The notes under the pieces were generated by a model, which did no database searches, was not told the origin of the DNA, and was given only the letters and a program-made list of their open reading frames with translations. A stretch of 64,000 nt of DNA from Streptomyces sp. NBC_00377 (lineage in GTDB: Bacteria; Actinomycetota; Actinomycetes; Streptomycetales; Streptomycetaceae): assembly GCF_036075115.1 (NCBI RefSeq), contig NZ_CP107958.1, positions 5,270,001 to 5,334,000 on the forward strand, in the 5' to 3' direction. A program made the translations under genes and the position numbers. Below are positions 1-7,671 of the stretch, piece by piece. How positions within the stretch are numbered: position 1 is the first letter of the stretch; every line of letters begins with the position of its first letter.

Positions 1-415
1 CGTACGACGCCGTACGGAACCATGCCTCGGTCTGCGGGAGGAACTCGCGGTAGCGGTTCAGCGCGCTGCCCCGGCCGGGTGCGTCCGAGAAGTCGACCAT
101 CAGGGTGAGCGCGCGGACGCGGCCGGTGGAGCGGGAGTAGCCGCCCGGTGTGGGCAGACCCTCGGACATCTGGATCGTGGCGCGGCCGCTGATCATGCAG
201 GGTGCCAGAGTCGAGGAACGGGCCAGGGAGACGGGGCCCGCTCCGGCCGTCGTCGCGCCGGGGACCGGAGTGAGGTGTCCGGTGCCTGCCGACGTGCTGA
301 CGGCCAGCGTCACGGCGGTGACGGAGACGAAGGCGGCGACACGGCGTGGGCGTATCCGGCGGCGGAGTGGCTCGCCTGCGCGGGCCGGGGCGGTGCGCAG
401 GGGCAGCGGCTGCAT
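1..415 (-). CDS. Secreted M6-family (immune inhibitor A-like) metalloprotease, 3' end outside window
   Basis: Only the N-terminal 138 codons lie in the window; the gene runs off the left edge. The ATG at 415 is preceded by an AAAGG sequence about 8 nt upstream. The product starts with an arginine-rich n-region, then a hydrophobic stretch (VAAFVSVTAVTLAVS, about residues 27-41), which looks like a Sec signal peptide. After it comes a segment of the kind MSEGLPTPGGYSRSTGRVRA and then LTLMVDFSDAP, typical of the start of M6-type peptidase domains in Streptomyces. The zinc-binding HExxH motif would lie beyond the edge and cannot be checked. It is transcribed divergently from the TetR gene at 1023, across a 607-bp spacer. 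Family assignment rests on recognition of the N-terminal region only. Confidence 0.65.
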   Translation of the reverse strand, partial: MQPLPLRTAPARAGEPLRRRIRPRRVAAFVSVTAVTLAVSTSAGTGHLTPVPGATTAGAGPVSLARSSTLAPCMISGRATIQMSEGLPTPGGYSRSTGRVRALTLMVDFSDAPGRGSALNRYREFLPQTEAWFRTASY

Positions 416-652
416 GCAGGGGCCTTTCGCTCCAGGCAGCCACGGGTCACCGGCTGCACCCTCCCGATCACCCTCCGACGGGGTGCACGCAGGCGCGCGC
501 TGGAGGAGACCGATCGTGGATTACCGGCGGGTACGGCTTCGTCGGTGCTTGCGCCGGCGCTTGCGGCCGGTGCTGCGGCGGTGCCTGGGGCCCTCCTTCG
601 GTGGCACCCGGGGCTGTCCCGCGGCGGCGCTCGGGCCCTGGTCCCCCACGCG

Positions 653-790
653 GCCCGGGTCGTACTCCGCGTCGGTGCCTGGGCCGTTCCCTGGCGCTGC
701 CCGGGCCGTACTCCGTCGGTGCTCGGGTCGTTCCGCGGCGCTGCCCGGGTCGCAGGCCGACGGCGCCAGGGCTGTGGGTCGGAGGCGCAT
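653..790. repeat. Degenerate tandem repeat, about 45-bp unit, three copies
   Basis: Units begin with GCCCGGG at 653, 699 and 743, giving periods of 46 and 44 bp. Each unit carries variants of CGTACTCCG, CGGTGC and GGGYCGTTCC followed by GGCGCT. The third copy decays after about 760. The repeat is non-coding and its function is unknown. Confidence 0.55.
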
Positions 791-863
791 TGAGGGCGCC
801 CGGAGCAGCACTCTCACGTCGCTGACCTGGGCGCGGACGGTCTGCGCTCACCCTCCCGGGTAG

Positions 864-881
864 ATGTGACCCAGGTCACAT
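864..881. promoter_or_regulatory. Crp-type palindrome
   Basis: The 18 bases 864-881 form a perfect palindrome with 8-bp arms (ATGTGACC and GGTCACAT) around CA. It contains TGTGA-N6-TCACA, the classical CRP half-site pair, and also fits the GTG-N6-GNCAC pattern reported for Streptomyces Crp. It lies 142 bp before the tetR start and about 450 bp before the divergent metalloprotease start. Binding is inferred from the match only. Confidence 0.6.
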
Positions 882-919
882 CAGAAAACTTCGGGTGCGG
901 GAAATAACCGGGGACGCCT

Positions 920-954
920 TCCCCGTTTAGCCATGTGTCCGAGCGAAACGGGGA
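920..954. promoter_or_regulatory. Inverted repeat upstream of tetR
   Basis: TCCCCGTTT at 920-928 and AAACGGGGA at 946-954 are perfect 9-bp arms separated by 17 bp. The position, 69-103 bp before the tetR start, suits an autoregulatory operator or a leader hairpin. The two possibilities cannot be told apart from sequence alone. Confidence 0.4.
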
Positions 955-1022
955 GTGGATCCCCGGATCGTAAAAGTCCCGAAACCTAACGAAGCGTCTC
1001 GGAACGTCAGAAGGAGTGCGCC

Positions 1023-1673
1023 GTGCAGACCGCGACCGCAGACCCCGCCGTGCGCAAGGTGTCCCGGCCTCGCGCCGACGCCCTGCGCAACCGGGAGCGG
1101 ATCGTCGTCGCCGCCCGCGAGATGTTCGTCGAATTCGGCGCCGATGTGCCGCTCGACGAGATCGCCCGCCGGGCCGGCGTCGGCAACGCCACGCTGTACC
1201 GCAACTTCCCCGACCGTGACGCGCTGGTTCACGAGGTCGTCTTCTCCGTGCTGGATCGTTCGGTCCAGCACGGGCAGGTCGCCCTCGCGGAGACCGGCGA
1301 CGCGTTCGGGGCGCTGGAGAGGTTCGTGCACGCTGCCGCCGACGAGCGGATCAGCGCGCTCTGCCCGATGATCTCCAGCTCCTTCGACGAGCACCACCCC
1401 GACCTCGAAGCCGCGCGTGAGCGGGTCGAGGGGATCATCGCGGAGATCATGGACCGCGCGAAGGCGTCCGGGCAGCTCAGGCCCGACGTCGGCGTGGGCG
1501 ACGTGATGATCGCGGTGGCCCAGCTCAGCCGGCCCCCGGCCGGTACGGCCTGCCCGAACGCGGACCGCTTCGTCCACCGCCACCTTCAGCTGTTCCTGGA
1601 CGGAATGCGGGCCCCGGCCCGCTCTGTCCTGCCGGGCTCGGCTGTGACCATGGAGGATCTGCGCCAGGCCTGA
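1023..1673 (+). CDS. TetR/AcrR-family transcriptional regulator
   Basis: 216 aa. The GTG start at 1023 has AAGGAG at 1011-1016 with good spacing. The N-terminal DNA-binding domain spans about residues 22-68; the helix-turn-helix is near 44-63 (PLDEIARRAGVGNATLYRNF). The C-terminal half is a helical ligand/dimerisation domain without a recognised specificity. The gene lies 228 bp upstream of a same-strand DHA2 drug exporter, so the usual inference is a repressor of that exporter and of itself. The inducer cannot be read from the sequence. The spacer upstream carries a Crp-type palindrome and an inverted repeat. Confidence 0.9.
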   Translation: MQTATADPAVRKVSRPRADALRNRERIVVAAREMFVEFGADVPLDEIARRAGVGNATLYRNFPDRDALVHEVVFSVLDRSVQHGQVALAETGDAFGALERFVHAAADERISALCPMISSSFDEHHPDLEAARERVEGIIAEIMDRAKASGQLRPDVGVGDVMIAVAQLSRPPAGTACPNADRFVHRHLQLFLDGMRAPARSVLPGSAVTMEDLRQA

Positions 1674-1901
1674 GCGAGCAGTCGATCCGCAGAAGTCCCA
1701 CCAGCCGTACGACGACTCAGCAGCACACCGCAGTGCGGCGCTGAACGCGGCAGTGCGAGGCAGTGACACGCCCCGACGCGTATGCGCAGCCGCACCTCAC
1801 GACCACATCGCAACGCACGACGAGTGAACGGCCCGTCAGGGGGGACGAGCCGCCCTTTACCTCATCTTTTTCCGTCACGAAGTACCGAAGCGGGTATCTC
1901 C

Positions 1902-3437
1902 ATGTCTGAAACAGCCCAGAAGGCTCCCGGCAGTACGGGCGCCCCGGACGCCAACCGCTGGAAAGCGCTGGCCTTCATCGCCCTCGCCCAGCTGATGGTC
2001 GTCCTCGACGCCACCATCGTGAACATCGCCATGCCCTCCGCCCAGCAGGACCTGGGTATCTCCGACGGCAACCGGCAGTGGATCGTCACCGCCTATGCAC
2101 TCGCCTTCGGCGGTCTGCTTCTGTTCGGCGGCCGTATAGCCGACCTGTGGGGCCGCAAGCGCGCCTTCGTCGTCGGCCTCGGCGGCTTCGCCGCGGCCTC
2201 GGCGCTCGGCGGCGCGGCCGCCAACGAGGCCATGATGTTCGGCGCCCGTGCCCTCCAGGGCGCGTTCGGCGCCCTGCTCGCGCCCGCCGCGCTCTCCCTG
2301 CTCGCCGTGATGTTCACGGACGCCAAGGAGCGCGCCAAGGCCTTCGGCATCTACGGTGCGATCGCCGGCGGCGGTGGCGCCGTCGGCCTCATCCTCGGCG
2401 GTTTCCTCACCGAGTACCTGGACTGGCGCTGGACGTTCTTCGTGAACATCCCGTTCGCGATCATCGCCGCGGCCGGCGCCTACTTTGTCATCCGTGAGCC
2501 CGAGGGCGGCCGTAACCGCTCGCCCCTCGACATCCCGGGCGTCATCCTCTCCACCCTGGGTCTGGTCGCCCTGGTCTACGGCTTCACCCGCGCCGAGTCC
2601 GAGGGCTGGAGCGACTCCATGACCGTCGGCATGTTCGTCGCGGCCGCCGTCCTGCTGGCCGCCTTCGTGATCGTCGAGTCGAAGGTCAAGGCGCCGCTGC
2701 TGCCGCTGCGCGTGATCACCGAGCGCAACCGCGGCGGTGTCTACCTCTCCCTCGGCCTCGCGATCATCGCGATGTTCGGTCTGTTCCTCTTCCTGACCTA
2801 CTACCTTCAGATCGTGAAGGGTTACACGCCGGTCAAGACCGGTTTCGCCTTCCTCCCGATGATCGCGGGCATGATCACCGGCTCGACCCAGATCGGTACG
2901 CGCCTGATGACCCGGGTGCCCCCGCGCCTGCTCATGGGCCCCGGCTTCCTGGTCGCCGCGCTCGGCATGCTGTTGCTGACCCAGCTGGAGATCGACACCT
3001 CGTACGCGGCCGTGTTGCTGCCGGGGATGCTGCTGCTCGGCCTCGGTATGGGTACGGCGTTCATGCCGGCCATGTCCATGGCCACGATGGGCGTCGAGCC
3101 GCGTGACGCCGGTGTCGCCTCCGCGATGGTCAACACCTCGCAGCAGGTGGGCGGCGCGATCGGCACCGCCCTGCTGAACACCATCGCCGCCTCCGCGACG
3201 ACGTCGTACATCAAGGACCACGTCGCCGGCGCCGCCTCCAAGCCGCAGCAGCAGCTGGTGCAGCTCGAGGGCATGGTGCACGGCTACACCAGCGCCATCT
3301 GGTTCGCCGTGGGCATCCTGGTCGCCGCCGCCGCGATCGCCATGACCCTCATCAACGCCGGCAAGCCGGACATGGGCGCGGTCGCGGGCTCGGGGTCGAA
3401 GGACGCCGAGGACGCGGTGCCGGTGATGGTCCACTGA
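1902..3437 (+). CDS. MFS transporter, DHA2 (14-TMS) drug/proton antiporter family
   Basis: 511 aa integral membrane protein that should export a drug-like compound against protons. An early LDATIVNIAMP segment (about residues 35-45) is the DHA2 motif D1, and GGRIADLWGRKR (about 77-88) is MFS motif A. Repeated hydrophobic blocks are consistent with 14 TM helices; the C-terminus is a short polar tail. I chose the ATG at 1902 (MSETAQKAPG) because upstream in-frame sequence is Arg/Ser-rich and not conserved-looking; no strong Shine-Dalgarno is visible. Its partner is the TetR gene just upstream. Substrate unknown. Confidence 0.9.
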   Translation: MSETAQKAPGSTGAPDANRWKALAFIALAQLMVVLDATIVNIAMPSAQQDLGISDGNRQWIVTAYALAFGGLLLFGGRIADLWGRKRAFVVGLGGFAAASALGGAAANEAMMFGARALQGAFGALLAPAALSLLAVMFTDAKERAKAFGIYGAIAGGGGAVGLILGGFLTEYLDWRWTFFVNIPFAIIAAAGAYFVIREPEGGRNRSPLDIPGVILSTLGLVALVYGFTRAESEGWSDSMTVGMFVAAAVLLAAFVIVESKVKAPLLPLRVITERNRGGVYLSLGLAIIAMFGLFLFLTYYLQIVKGYTPVKTGFAFLPMIAGMITGSTQIGTRLMTRVPPRLLMGPGFLVAALGMLLLTQLEIDTSYAAVLLPGMLLLGLGMGTAFMPAMSMATMGVEPRDAGVASAMVNTSQQVGGAIGTALLNTIAASATTSYIKDHVAGAASKPQQQLVQLEGMVHGYTSAIWFAVGILVAAAAIAMTLINAGKPDMGAVAGSGSKDAEDAVPVMVH

Positions 3438-3509
3438 CCCGGCCGGCCCACTGACCCGCCCCGGACCGCGACCGATCCGGCCACGGGCCCACCCGGCCCG
3501 GATACGGGT

Positions 3510-4019
3510 CTAGCGGAGCCAGGGCAGGTCCGCACCCGCTTCGTTGGGCTGAAGTCCCTCGGCGACGATCTGCATGATCTCGCCGAGGGACTTCTGCTGT
3601 TCGGGGCTGAGCCGGTCGAACACCGCGTGGCGTACGACGGCGACATGGCCCGGCGCGGCGCGCTTCAGCACCTCCAGGCCCTGGTCCGTCAGTACGGCGA
3701 ACTGGCCGCGCTTGTCGGAGTCGCACTCCTCGCGGCGCACCCAGCCGTTCTTCTCCAGCCGGGCGATGGCATGGGACAGACGTGAACGGGTGATCTTGGC
3801 GTACTTGGCGAGTTCGGTCATGCGCAGGCGCCGGTTGCTGGAGTCGGCGAGTTTGACGAGGAGACCGTAGTAGACGTGCGGCATGCCCGCTTCACGCTGG
3901 AGCTGGCGGTCCATGTGATCCTCGAGAAGGGTCGTTGCGTGCACGTAGGAGCGCCAGATGCACTGCTCCTCGGCGGTGAGCCACTGGGGCTCGTCAGCGG
4001 ATGCGGTTGCCTTCGTCAT
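3510..4019 (-). CDS. MarR-family transcriptional regulator
   Basis: 169 aa. The winged helix-turn-helix lies at about residues 67-112, with recognition helix SRLSHAIARLEKNGWV and a wing around RREECDSDKRGQFAVL. The ATG at 4019 gives a normal MarR length. It is convergent with the exporter at 1902-3437 and divergent from the dioxygenase at 4300. The spacer between the two is unusually AT-rich and holds an inverted repeat, so mutual control of MarR and dioxygenase genes is the simplest reading. Ligand unknown; by context an aromatic or phenolic compound is possible. Confidence 0.9.
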   Translation of the reverse strand: MTKATASADEPQWLTAEEQCIWRSYVHATTLLEDHMDRQLQREAGMPHVYYGLLVKLADSSNRRLRMTELAKYAKITRSRLSHAIARLEKNGWVRREECDSDKRGQFAVLTDQGLEVLKRAAPGHVAVVRHAVFDRLSPEQQKSLGEIMQIVAEGLQPNEAGADLPWLR

Positions 4020-4043
4020 GTACTCCACTGTAAACGCTCTATT

Positions 4044-4101
4044 CTTGAAATTTAAACCACTTGGGAATATGCTGTGGGACGTTGACGTTTTAGATTTCAA
4101 G
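4044..4101. promoter_or_regulatory. AT-rich inverted repeat between marR and dioxygenase (candidate MarR operators)
   Basis: The arm at 4044-4057 (CTTGAAATTTAAAC) is mirrored by 4087-4101, whose reverse complement is CTTGAAATCTAAAAC. Both sit in the only AT-rich stretch of this divergent spacer and contain the TTGAAAT core. MarR proteins commonly bind such 15-20 bp dyads, so these may be the paired operators. This is inference from position and symmetry. Confidence 0.5.
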
Positions 4102-4299
4102 CAACCACTCGTGGTAACCGTGCCACCGTCGAACCGTGCCACCGTCACGACGCCACCCGTCACGACGCCCAGCCGTCGCGGCCTTGCGGAGCCGAAATCT
4201 CCCGGAGTCGAAGCTCCCGGAGCCGAAGTCTCCGGAGATGGAGCGTCAGGGGCTGGGTGTCGGACGTCAGGGGCCGAGGTCCCGGAAGGAGAAACCGTC

Positions 4300-5109
4300 A
4301 TGTCAGCCGTATCCCAGGAGCGTGTCCTGTCCCGGGAGCGCATGCCCGCGCTCTATCTCAGCCACGGCGCCCCGCCCCTCGCGGACGACCCGATCTGGCC
4401 CGGCGAACTCGCCGCCTGGTCCGCCGACCTGCCCCGCCCCAAGGCGATCCTGATCGTCTCCGCCCACTGGGAGGAGGCCCCGCTCGCGCTCGGAGCCGTC
4501 GACCCGGTGCCCCTCGTCTACGACTTCTGGGGCTTCCCCGAGCACTACTACCGGGTGAAGTACGACGCCCCCGGCGCACCGGAGCTCGCCGAGAGCGTGC
4601 GCAAGCTGCTGCGCGCCCCCGGCATCCCCGTGCAGGACATCCCGGACCGCGGCCTCGACCACGGCGCCTACGTGCCGCTCGTCGAGATGTTCCCCACGGC
4701 CGACATCCCGGTCCTCCAGATCTCCATGCCGACCCTCGACCCGGTGAAGCTGATGGAGATCGGCCGCAAGCTCGCGCCGCTGCGCGACGAAGGTGTCCTG
4801 ATCGTCGGCTCCGGCTTCTTCACCCACAACCTGGCCGCGCTGCGCCACACCGGCGGGGGAGTGCCGACCTGGTCCTCCGAGTTCGACGACTGGGGCAGGC
4901 GCGCGCTGGAGGCCCGCGACTGGGACGGCCTGCTGGACTTCCTCCACAAGGCCCCGGCCGGACGGTACGCCCACCCCCGCACCGAGCACTTCGCCCCGCT
5001 GTTCGTGACCATGGGCGCGGCGGAGATGTCGGGCGAGCTGGACGCACAGAAGTCCGTGATCGACGGGTTCTGGATGGGCATGGCCAAGCGGTCCGTGCAG
5101 TTCGGCTGA
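4300..5109 (+). CDS. DODA/LigB-type class III extradiol ring-cleavage dioxygenase
   Basis: 269 aa, the usual length of the DODA/YgiD family, which opens catechol-type rings next to the hydroxyls using a non-haem metal. The family residues are visible: His22 in LSHGAPP, His56 in SAHWE, His121 in LDHGAYVPL, His176 in GSGFFTHNL and His230 in RTEHFAPLF. These supply the metal ligands and the acid/base. The ATG at 4300 is chosen because GAAGGAG lies at 4285-4291. It is divergent from a MarR gene with a shared AT-rich control region. Physiological substrate unknown; DOPA-like or aromatic catechols are candidates. Confidence 0.87.
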   Translation: MSAVSQERVLSRERMPALYLSHGAPPLADDPIWPGELAAWSADLPRPKAILIVSAHWEEAPLALGAVDPVPLVYDFWGFPEHYYRVKYDAPGAPELAESVRKLLRAPGIPVQDIPDRGLDHGAYVPLVEMFPTADIPVLQISMPTLDPVKLMEIGRKLAPLRDEGVLIVGSGFFTHNLAALRHTGGGVPTWSSEFDDWGRRALEARDWDGLLDFLHKAPAGRYAHPRTEHFAPLFVTMGAAEMSGELDAQKSVIDGFWMGMAKRSVQFG

Positions 5110-5141
5110 GGGAGAAGGCGGGCCGGAGCTCCCCCGGGCGG

Positions 5142-5684
5142 TCAGAGCTCTTTCTCGTACCAGGCCACGTCCCAGTAGCGGCCGAACTTGCGGCCCACCT
5201 CGCGGTAGGTGCCCACGTGCCGGAAACCGAAGCGTTCGTGCAGTCGCGCGGACGCTTCGTTCGGTTGCGCGATACCCGCGTACGCGCGGTGCAGGTCCTC
5301 GGCGGCCAGCGCCTCGAAGAGTGCCTCGTAGAGCAGCGTGCCGATGCCCCGCCGGCCCGCGTGCGGGGCGACGTACACCGTCACCTCCACCGAGGTGGAG
5401 TAGGCCGCCTTCGGCCGGTAAGGGCTGGATGTGGCGTAACCCAGGATTTCCTGTGAGGTCCCTGGGATGTCCTGTGAGTCCGCTTCCGTGGCAACCATCA
5501 GGCGGTACGGCCCGTCTTCAGGGTGGGAGAGCAACCACGGACGTCGCTCTTCCGGAGTGAAGACCACCGTGTCGAATGTGATGGCCGTCTCACGTATGTA
5601 GTGGTTGTAGAGGCTCGTGAGGGCTTCGAGGTCACCCTCGACCCCCGGTCTGACCTGCACCTCTGTACGTCCGGACAACCTCAT
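5142..5684 (-). CDS. GNAT acetyltransferase, phosphinothricin/amino-acid N-acetyltransferase type
   Basis: 180 aa. One GNAT fold covers most of the protein. The acetyl-CoA loop is at about residues 127-145 (VAPHAGRRGIGTLLYEAL), and the C-terminus (SARLHERFGFRHVGTYREVG, then a FGRYWDVAWYEKEL tail) is characteristic of the Pat/Bar/MnaT subgroup that acetylates phosphinothricin, methionine sulfoximine and related amino acids. It is convergent with the dioxygenase and divergent from hrdD. Whether it detoxifies a natural glutamine-synthetase inhibitor here cannot be read from sequence. Confidence 0.85.
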   Translation of the reverse strand: MRLSGRTEVQVRPGVEGDLEALTSLYNHYIRETAITFDTVVFTPEERRPWLLSHPEDGPYRLMVATEADSQDIPGTSQEILGYATSSPYRPKAAYSTSVEVTVYVAPHAGRRGIGTLLYEALFEALAAEDLHRAYAGIAQPNEASARLHERFGFRHVGTYREVGRKFGRYWDVAWYEKEL

Positions 5685-5741
5685 GCCCCCTCACGTGGTC
5701 GGACAGGGTACTGCAACATCATAAAAATCGGGGTGCGGGTT

Positions 5742-5768
5742 GGGAATTCTGTCCTGATTCCAGTCGTT
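5742..5768 (+). promoter_or_regulatory. SigR-type promoter of hrdD
   Basis: GGGAAT at 5742-5747, an 18-nt spacer and GTT at 5766-5768 match the SigR consensus GGAAT-N18/19-GTT. The distance to the hrdD start leaves an approximately 85-nt leader. In S. coelicolor hrdD is known to have a SigR-dependent promoter, which fits. Confidence 0.8.
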
Positions 5769-5861
5769 GTTTCCATCGGATGCAGGGCACCCGAGGAGAG
5801 TGCCGAAAGTGCCGAGCGTCCGTAGGGCAACCCGCTGAACCTCCATCGCAAGGGAGCACGC

Positions 5862-6860
5862 ATGGCAACCCGTGCCGTCGCCCGTCGCAAGTCCGCCTCT
5901 GGCGAGACGACCGACGCGGCCCGCAGTGTTCGCGCCCATGGCGGCGAGATCGCCGACCGCGACCTGGTCGGCATGTACCTCGACGAGATCGCGCGCACGC
6001 CTCTGCTCGACGCCGCCAAGGAAGTCGAGTTGTCACAGATCATCGAGGCGGGTGTGTTCGCGCAGCAGGTCCTCGACGGCGACGAGGAGTCCAGGGCGGA
6101 CGCCTCTCGTGACGAACTCGAGGCCCTGGTCGCCGAGAGTGAGCGGGCCAAGGACGTCTTCATCCGTTCCAACCTCCGCCTGGTCGTGGCGGTGGCCCGC
6201 CGCTACCCCCGCAGCGGTCTGCCCCTTCTCGACCTGATCCAGGAGGGCAACGCCGGCCTGGTGCGCGCGGTCGAGAAGTTCGACTACCGCAAGGGCTTCA
6301 AGTTCTCCACGTACGCGACCTGGTGGATCCGTCAGGCCATCACCCGCTCCATCGCGGACCAGTCGCGCACGATCCGCCTGCCCGTCCACCTGGTGGAGGA
6401 GCTCGGCCGGATCCGCCGCGTGCAGCGTGAGTTCAACCGGGAGAACGGCCGCGACCCCGAGCCCGCCGAGATCGCGACCGAGCTCGGGTCGACGCCGGCG
6501 CGTGTCACGGACGTCCTGGACTGGGCCCGCGACCCGGTCTCGCTGAACATGGCCGTCGACGACCAGGGCGAGACCCAGTTCGGCGACCTGCTGGAGGACA
6601 CCTCCGCGGTCTCGCCGGAGCAGTCCGTCCTGACCCTGCTGCGCAGCGAGGAACTGGACGGCCTCATCGACCGCCTCGACCCGCGCACCGCCTCCATCAT
6701 CAAGATGCGGTACGGCATCGACGACGGCCGCGAGCGCACTCTGACCGAGGTCGGCAAGGAGCACGGCCTGACGCGGGAGCGCATCCGCCAGATCGAGAAG
6801 CACGCCCTGCTGGAACTGAAGAAGCTGGCCCGCGACACGGGCTTCGAAGCGGCGGCGTAG
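5862..6860 (+). CDS. hrdD: RNA polymerase sigma factor HrdD (group 2 sigma-70)
   Basis: 332 aa, the length I remember for S. coelicolor HrdD, and the sequence from MATRAVARRKSA through IADRDLVGMYLDEIARTPLL matches it closely. Region 1.2 is about residues 33-65, region 2 about 96-166 (NLRLVVAVARRYPRSGLP and KFSTYATWWIRQAI), region 3 about 175-255 and region 4 about 268-322 (LTEVGKEHGLTRERIRQIEK). HrdD is a non-essential relative of the housekeeping factor HrdB. It directs RNA polymerase to promoters of the same general type, and its own gene is induced through SigR on thiol-oxidative stress. The ATG at 5862 has AAGGGAG upstream. A hairpin terminator follows at 6898. Confidence 0.95.
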   Translation: MATRAVARRKSASGETTDAARSVRAHGGEIADRDLVGMYLDEIARTPLLDAAKEVELSQIIEAGVFAQQVLDGDEESRADASRDELEALVAESERAKDVFIRSNLRLVVAVARRYPRSGLPLLDLIQEGNAGLVRAVEKFDYRKGFKFSTYATWWIRQAITRSIADQSRTIRLPVHLVEELGRIRRVQREFNRENGRDPEPAEIATELGSTPARVTDVLDWARDPVSLNMAVDDQGETQFGDLLEDTSAVSPEQSVLTLLRSEELDGLIDRLDPRTASIIKMRYGIDDGRERTLTEVGKEHGLTRERIRQIEKHALLELKKLARDTGFEAAA

Positions 6861-6897
6861 GACGGTAGGGGCCGGCGAAACGGCCAGGACGGCGCGA

Positions 6898-6923
6898 CGG
6901 CGCATGGCTCGGTCCATGCGCCG
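6898..6923 (+). terminator. Hairpin terminator after hrdD
   Basis: A 10-bp perfect stem (6898-6907 CGGCGCATGG with 6914-6923 CCATGCGCCG) encloses a 6-nt loop. It starts 38 nt after the hrdD stop codon. No U-tract follows, as is usual in Streptomyces. Confidence 0.65.
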
Positions 6924-7671
6924 GCCGGGCGGGGCGCTTCCGTCGGGCGGCGCCTGTCGCGGCCGCCGGCAGTGACGTGACGCTCGGCGGTGTCGCCTCG
7001 GCCGCCCGTCGTCGGGGCGCCTTCAGCGGTGTCGGGCCGGCTTTTCGGGGCACATCGAGTGGGGCCCGGGCTGCGGCGAGTGGGCCTCAGGCGCCCTGTG
7101 GTGCCGGGCTTGCGCCCGCGCGCGCGGGTGGTGAAGCGCCGCGCGAACATGGCGCAGGAACGTCGCTTCAATGGGGAGGAGCGCGGGAACAAGTCCTCTG
7201 GGCACGGGAGTCCGGGCCGACCGGACCTCGCAGCCTCCATGAACGTTCTTCGCCCCACATGAGCCAAGTCCCGACGCACCCATCCCCCCGGCGCCGGGAC
7301 TCTCCACGAGTCGGGCTTCGGTGCCTCTCCCCCCAGGCGCCGGGGCCCGGCTCCCTTTGTGCGCAACCGAGCCCGCGACCGACACCCGGGGTGGCTGAAA
7401 CGGCGGACCGGGCGGGACGACAGCCCGGGCGAGCGGCGGTCCGGGCGAGCGGTGGCCGGCCCGGGGCGCATCCGGGTGGAGGCGGCGGGCCGGGTGAGTA
7501 CCCCCTCGGCGGTCCGCGTGCTTGGCCCGAGCTGGTCATTGCGGACGCACATGACCGCCCGGCATATGACACGGCGGACGGGCGCGCGGAGCGGGCGGGG
7601 CACCCCGTACCTGAACCACGGGGTGGCCCGCCCGAATGGCAGATTGTGCCACATGGGCATAGCCTGCCGAG
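6924..7671. other. Gene-poor 748-bp spacer between hrdD and a TetR gene
   Basis: Open frames on both strands translate to low-complexity Pro/Arg/Gly/Ala sequence with no domain or consistent codon-position bias, so I see no gene. The only clear signals are near the right end. TGGCA-N5-TGCCA (7637-7651) is a small dyad. TAGCCT (7660-7665) lies 6 nt before the GTG start and is a plausible -10 hexamer for a leaderless tetR transcript. Confidence 0.55.
7637..7651. promoter_or_regulatory. Small dyad in the tetR promoter
   Basis: TGGCA and TGCCA flank GATTG. The dyad ends 9 nt before the putative -10 hexamer at 7660-7665, the right place for an autoregulatory operator. Arms of only 5 bp make this weak. 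Confidence 0.35.

Larger units (their letters stand above)
416..1022. other. Long intergenic spacer between the metalloprotease and tetR genes
   Basis: No convincing gene is visible in either direction. The open frames here are G/C-biased in all phases and translate to Arg/Pro/Gly-rich sequence without domain character. The spacer holds a degenerate tandem repeat (653-790), a palindrome of Crp type (864-881) and an inverted repeat (920-954), each listed separately. The AT-richer stretch 880-1010 is the likely tetR promoter region. Confidence 0.6.

Noticed and set aside
468..863. Several overlapping frames in the metalloprotease-tetR spacer
   Set aside because: Translations are Pro/Arg/Gly repeats produced by the tandem repeat; no ribosome site and no bias toward one codon position.
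6924..7671. A 232-codon plus-strand frame ending beside the tetR start
   Set aside because: Low-complexity translation in all phases; no motif, no ribosome site.
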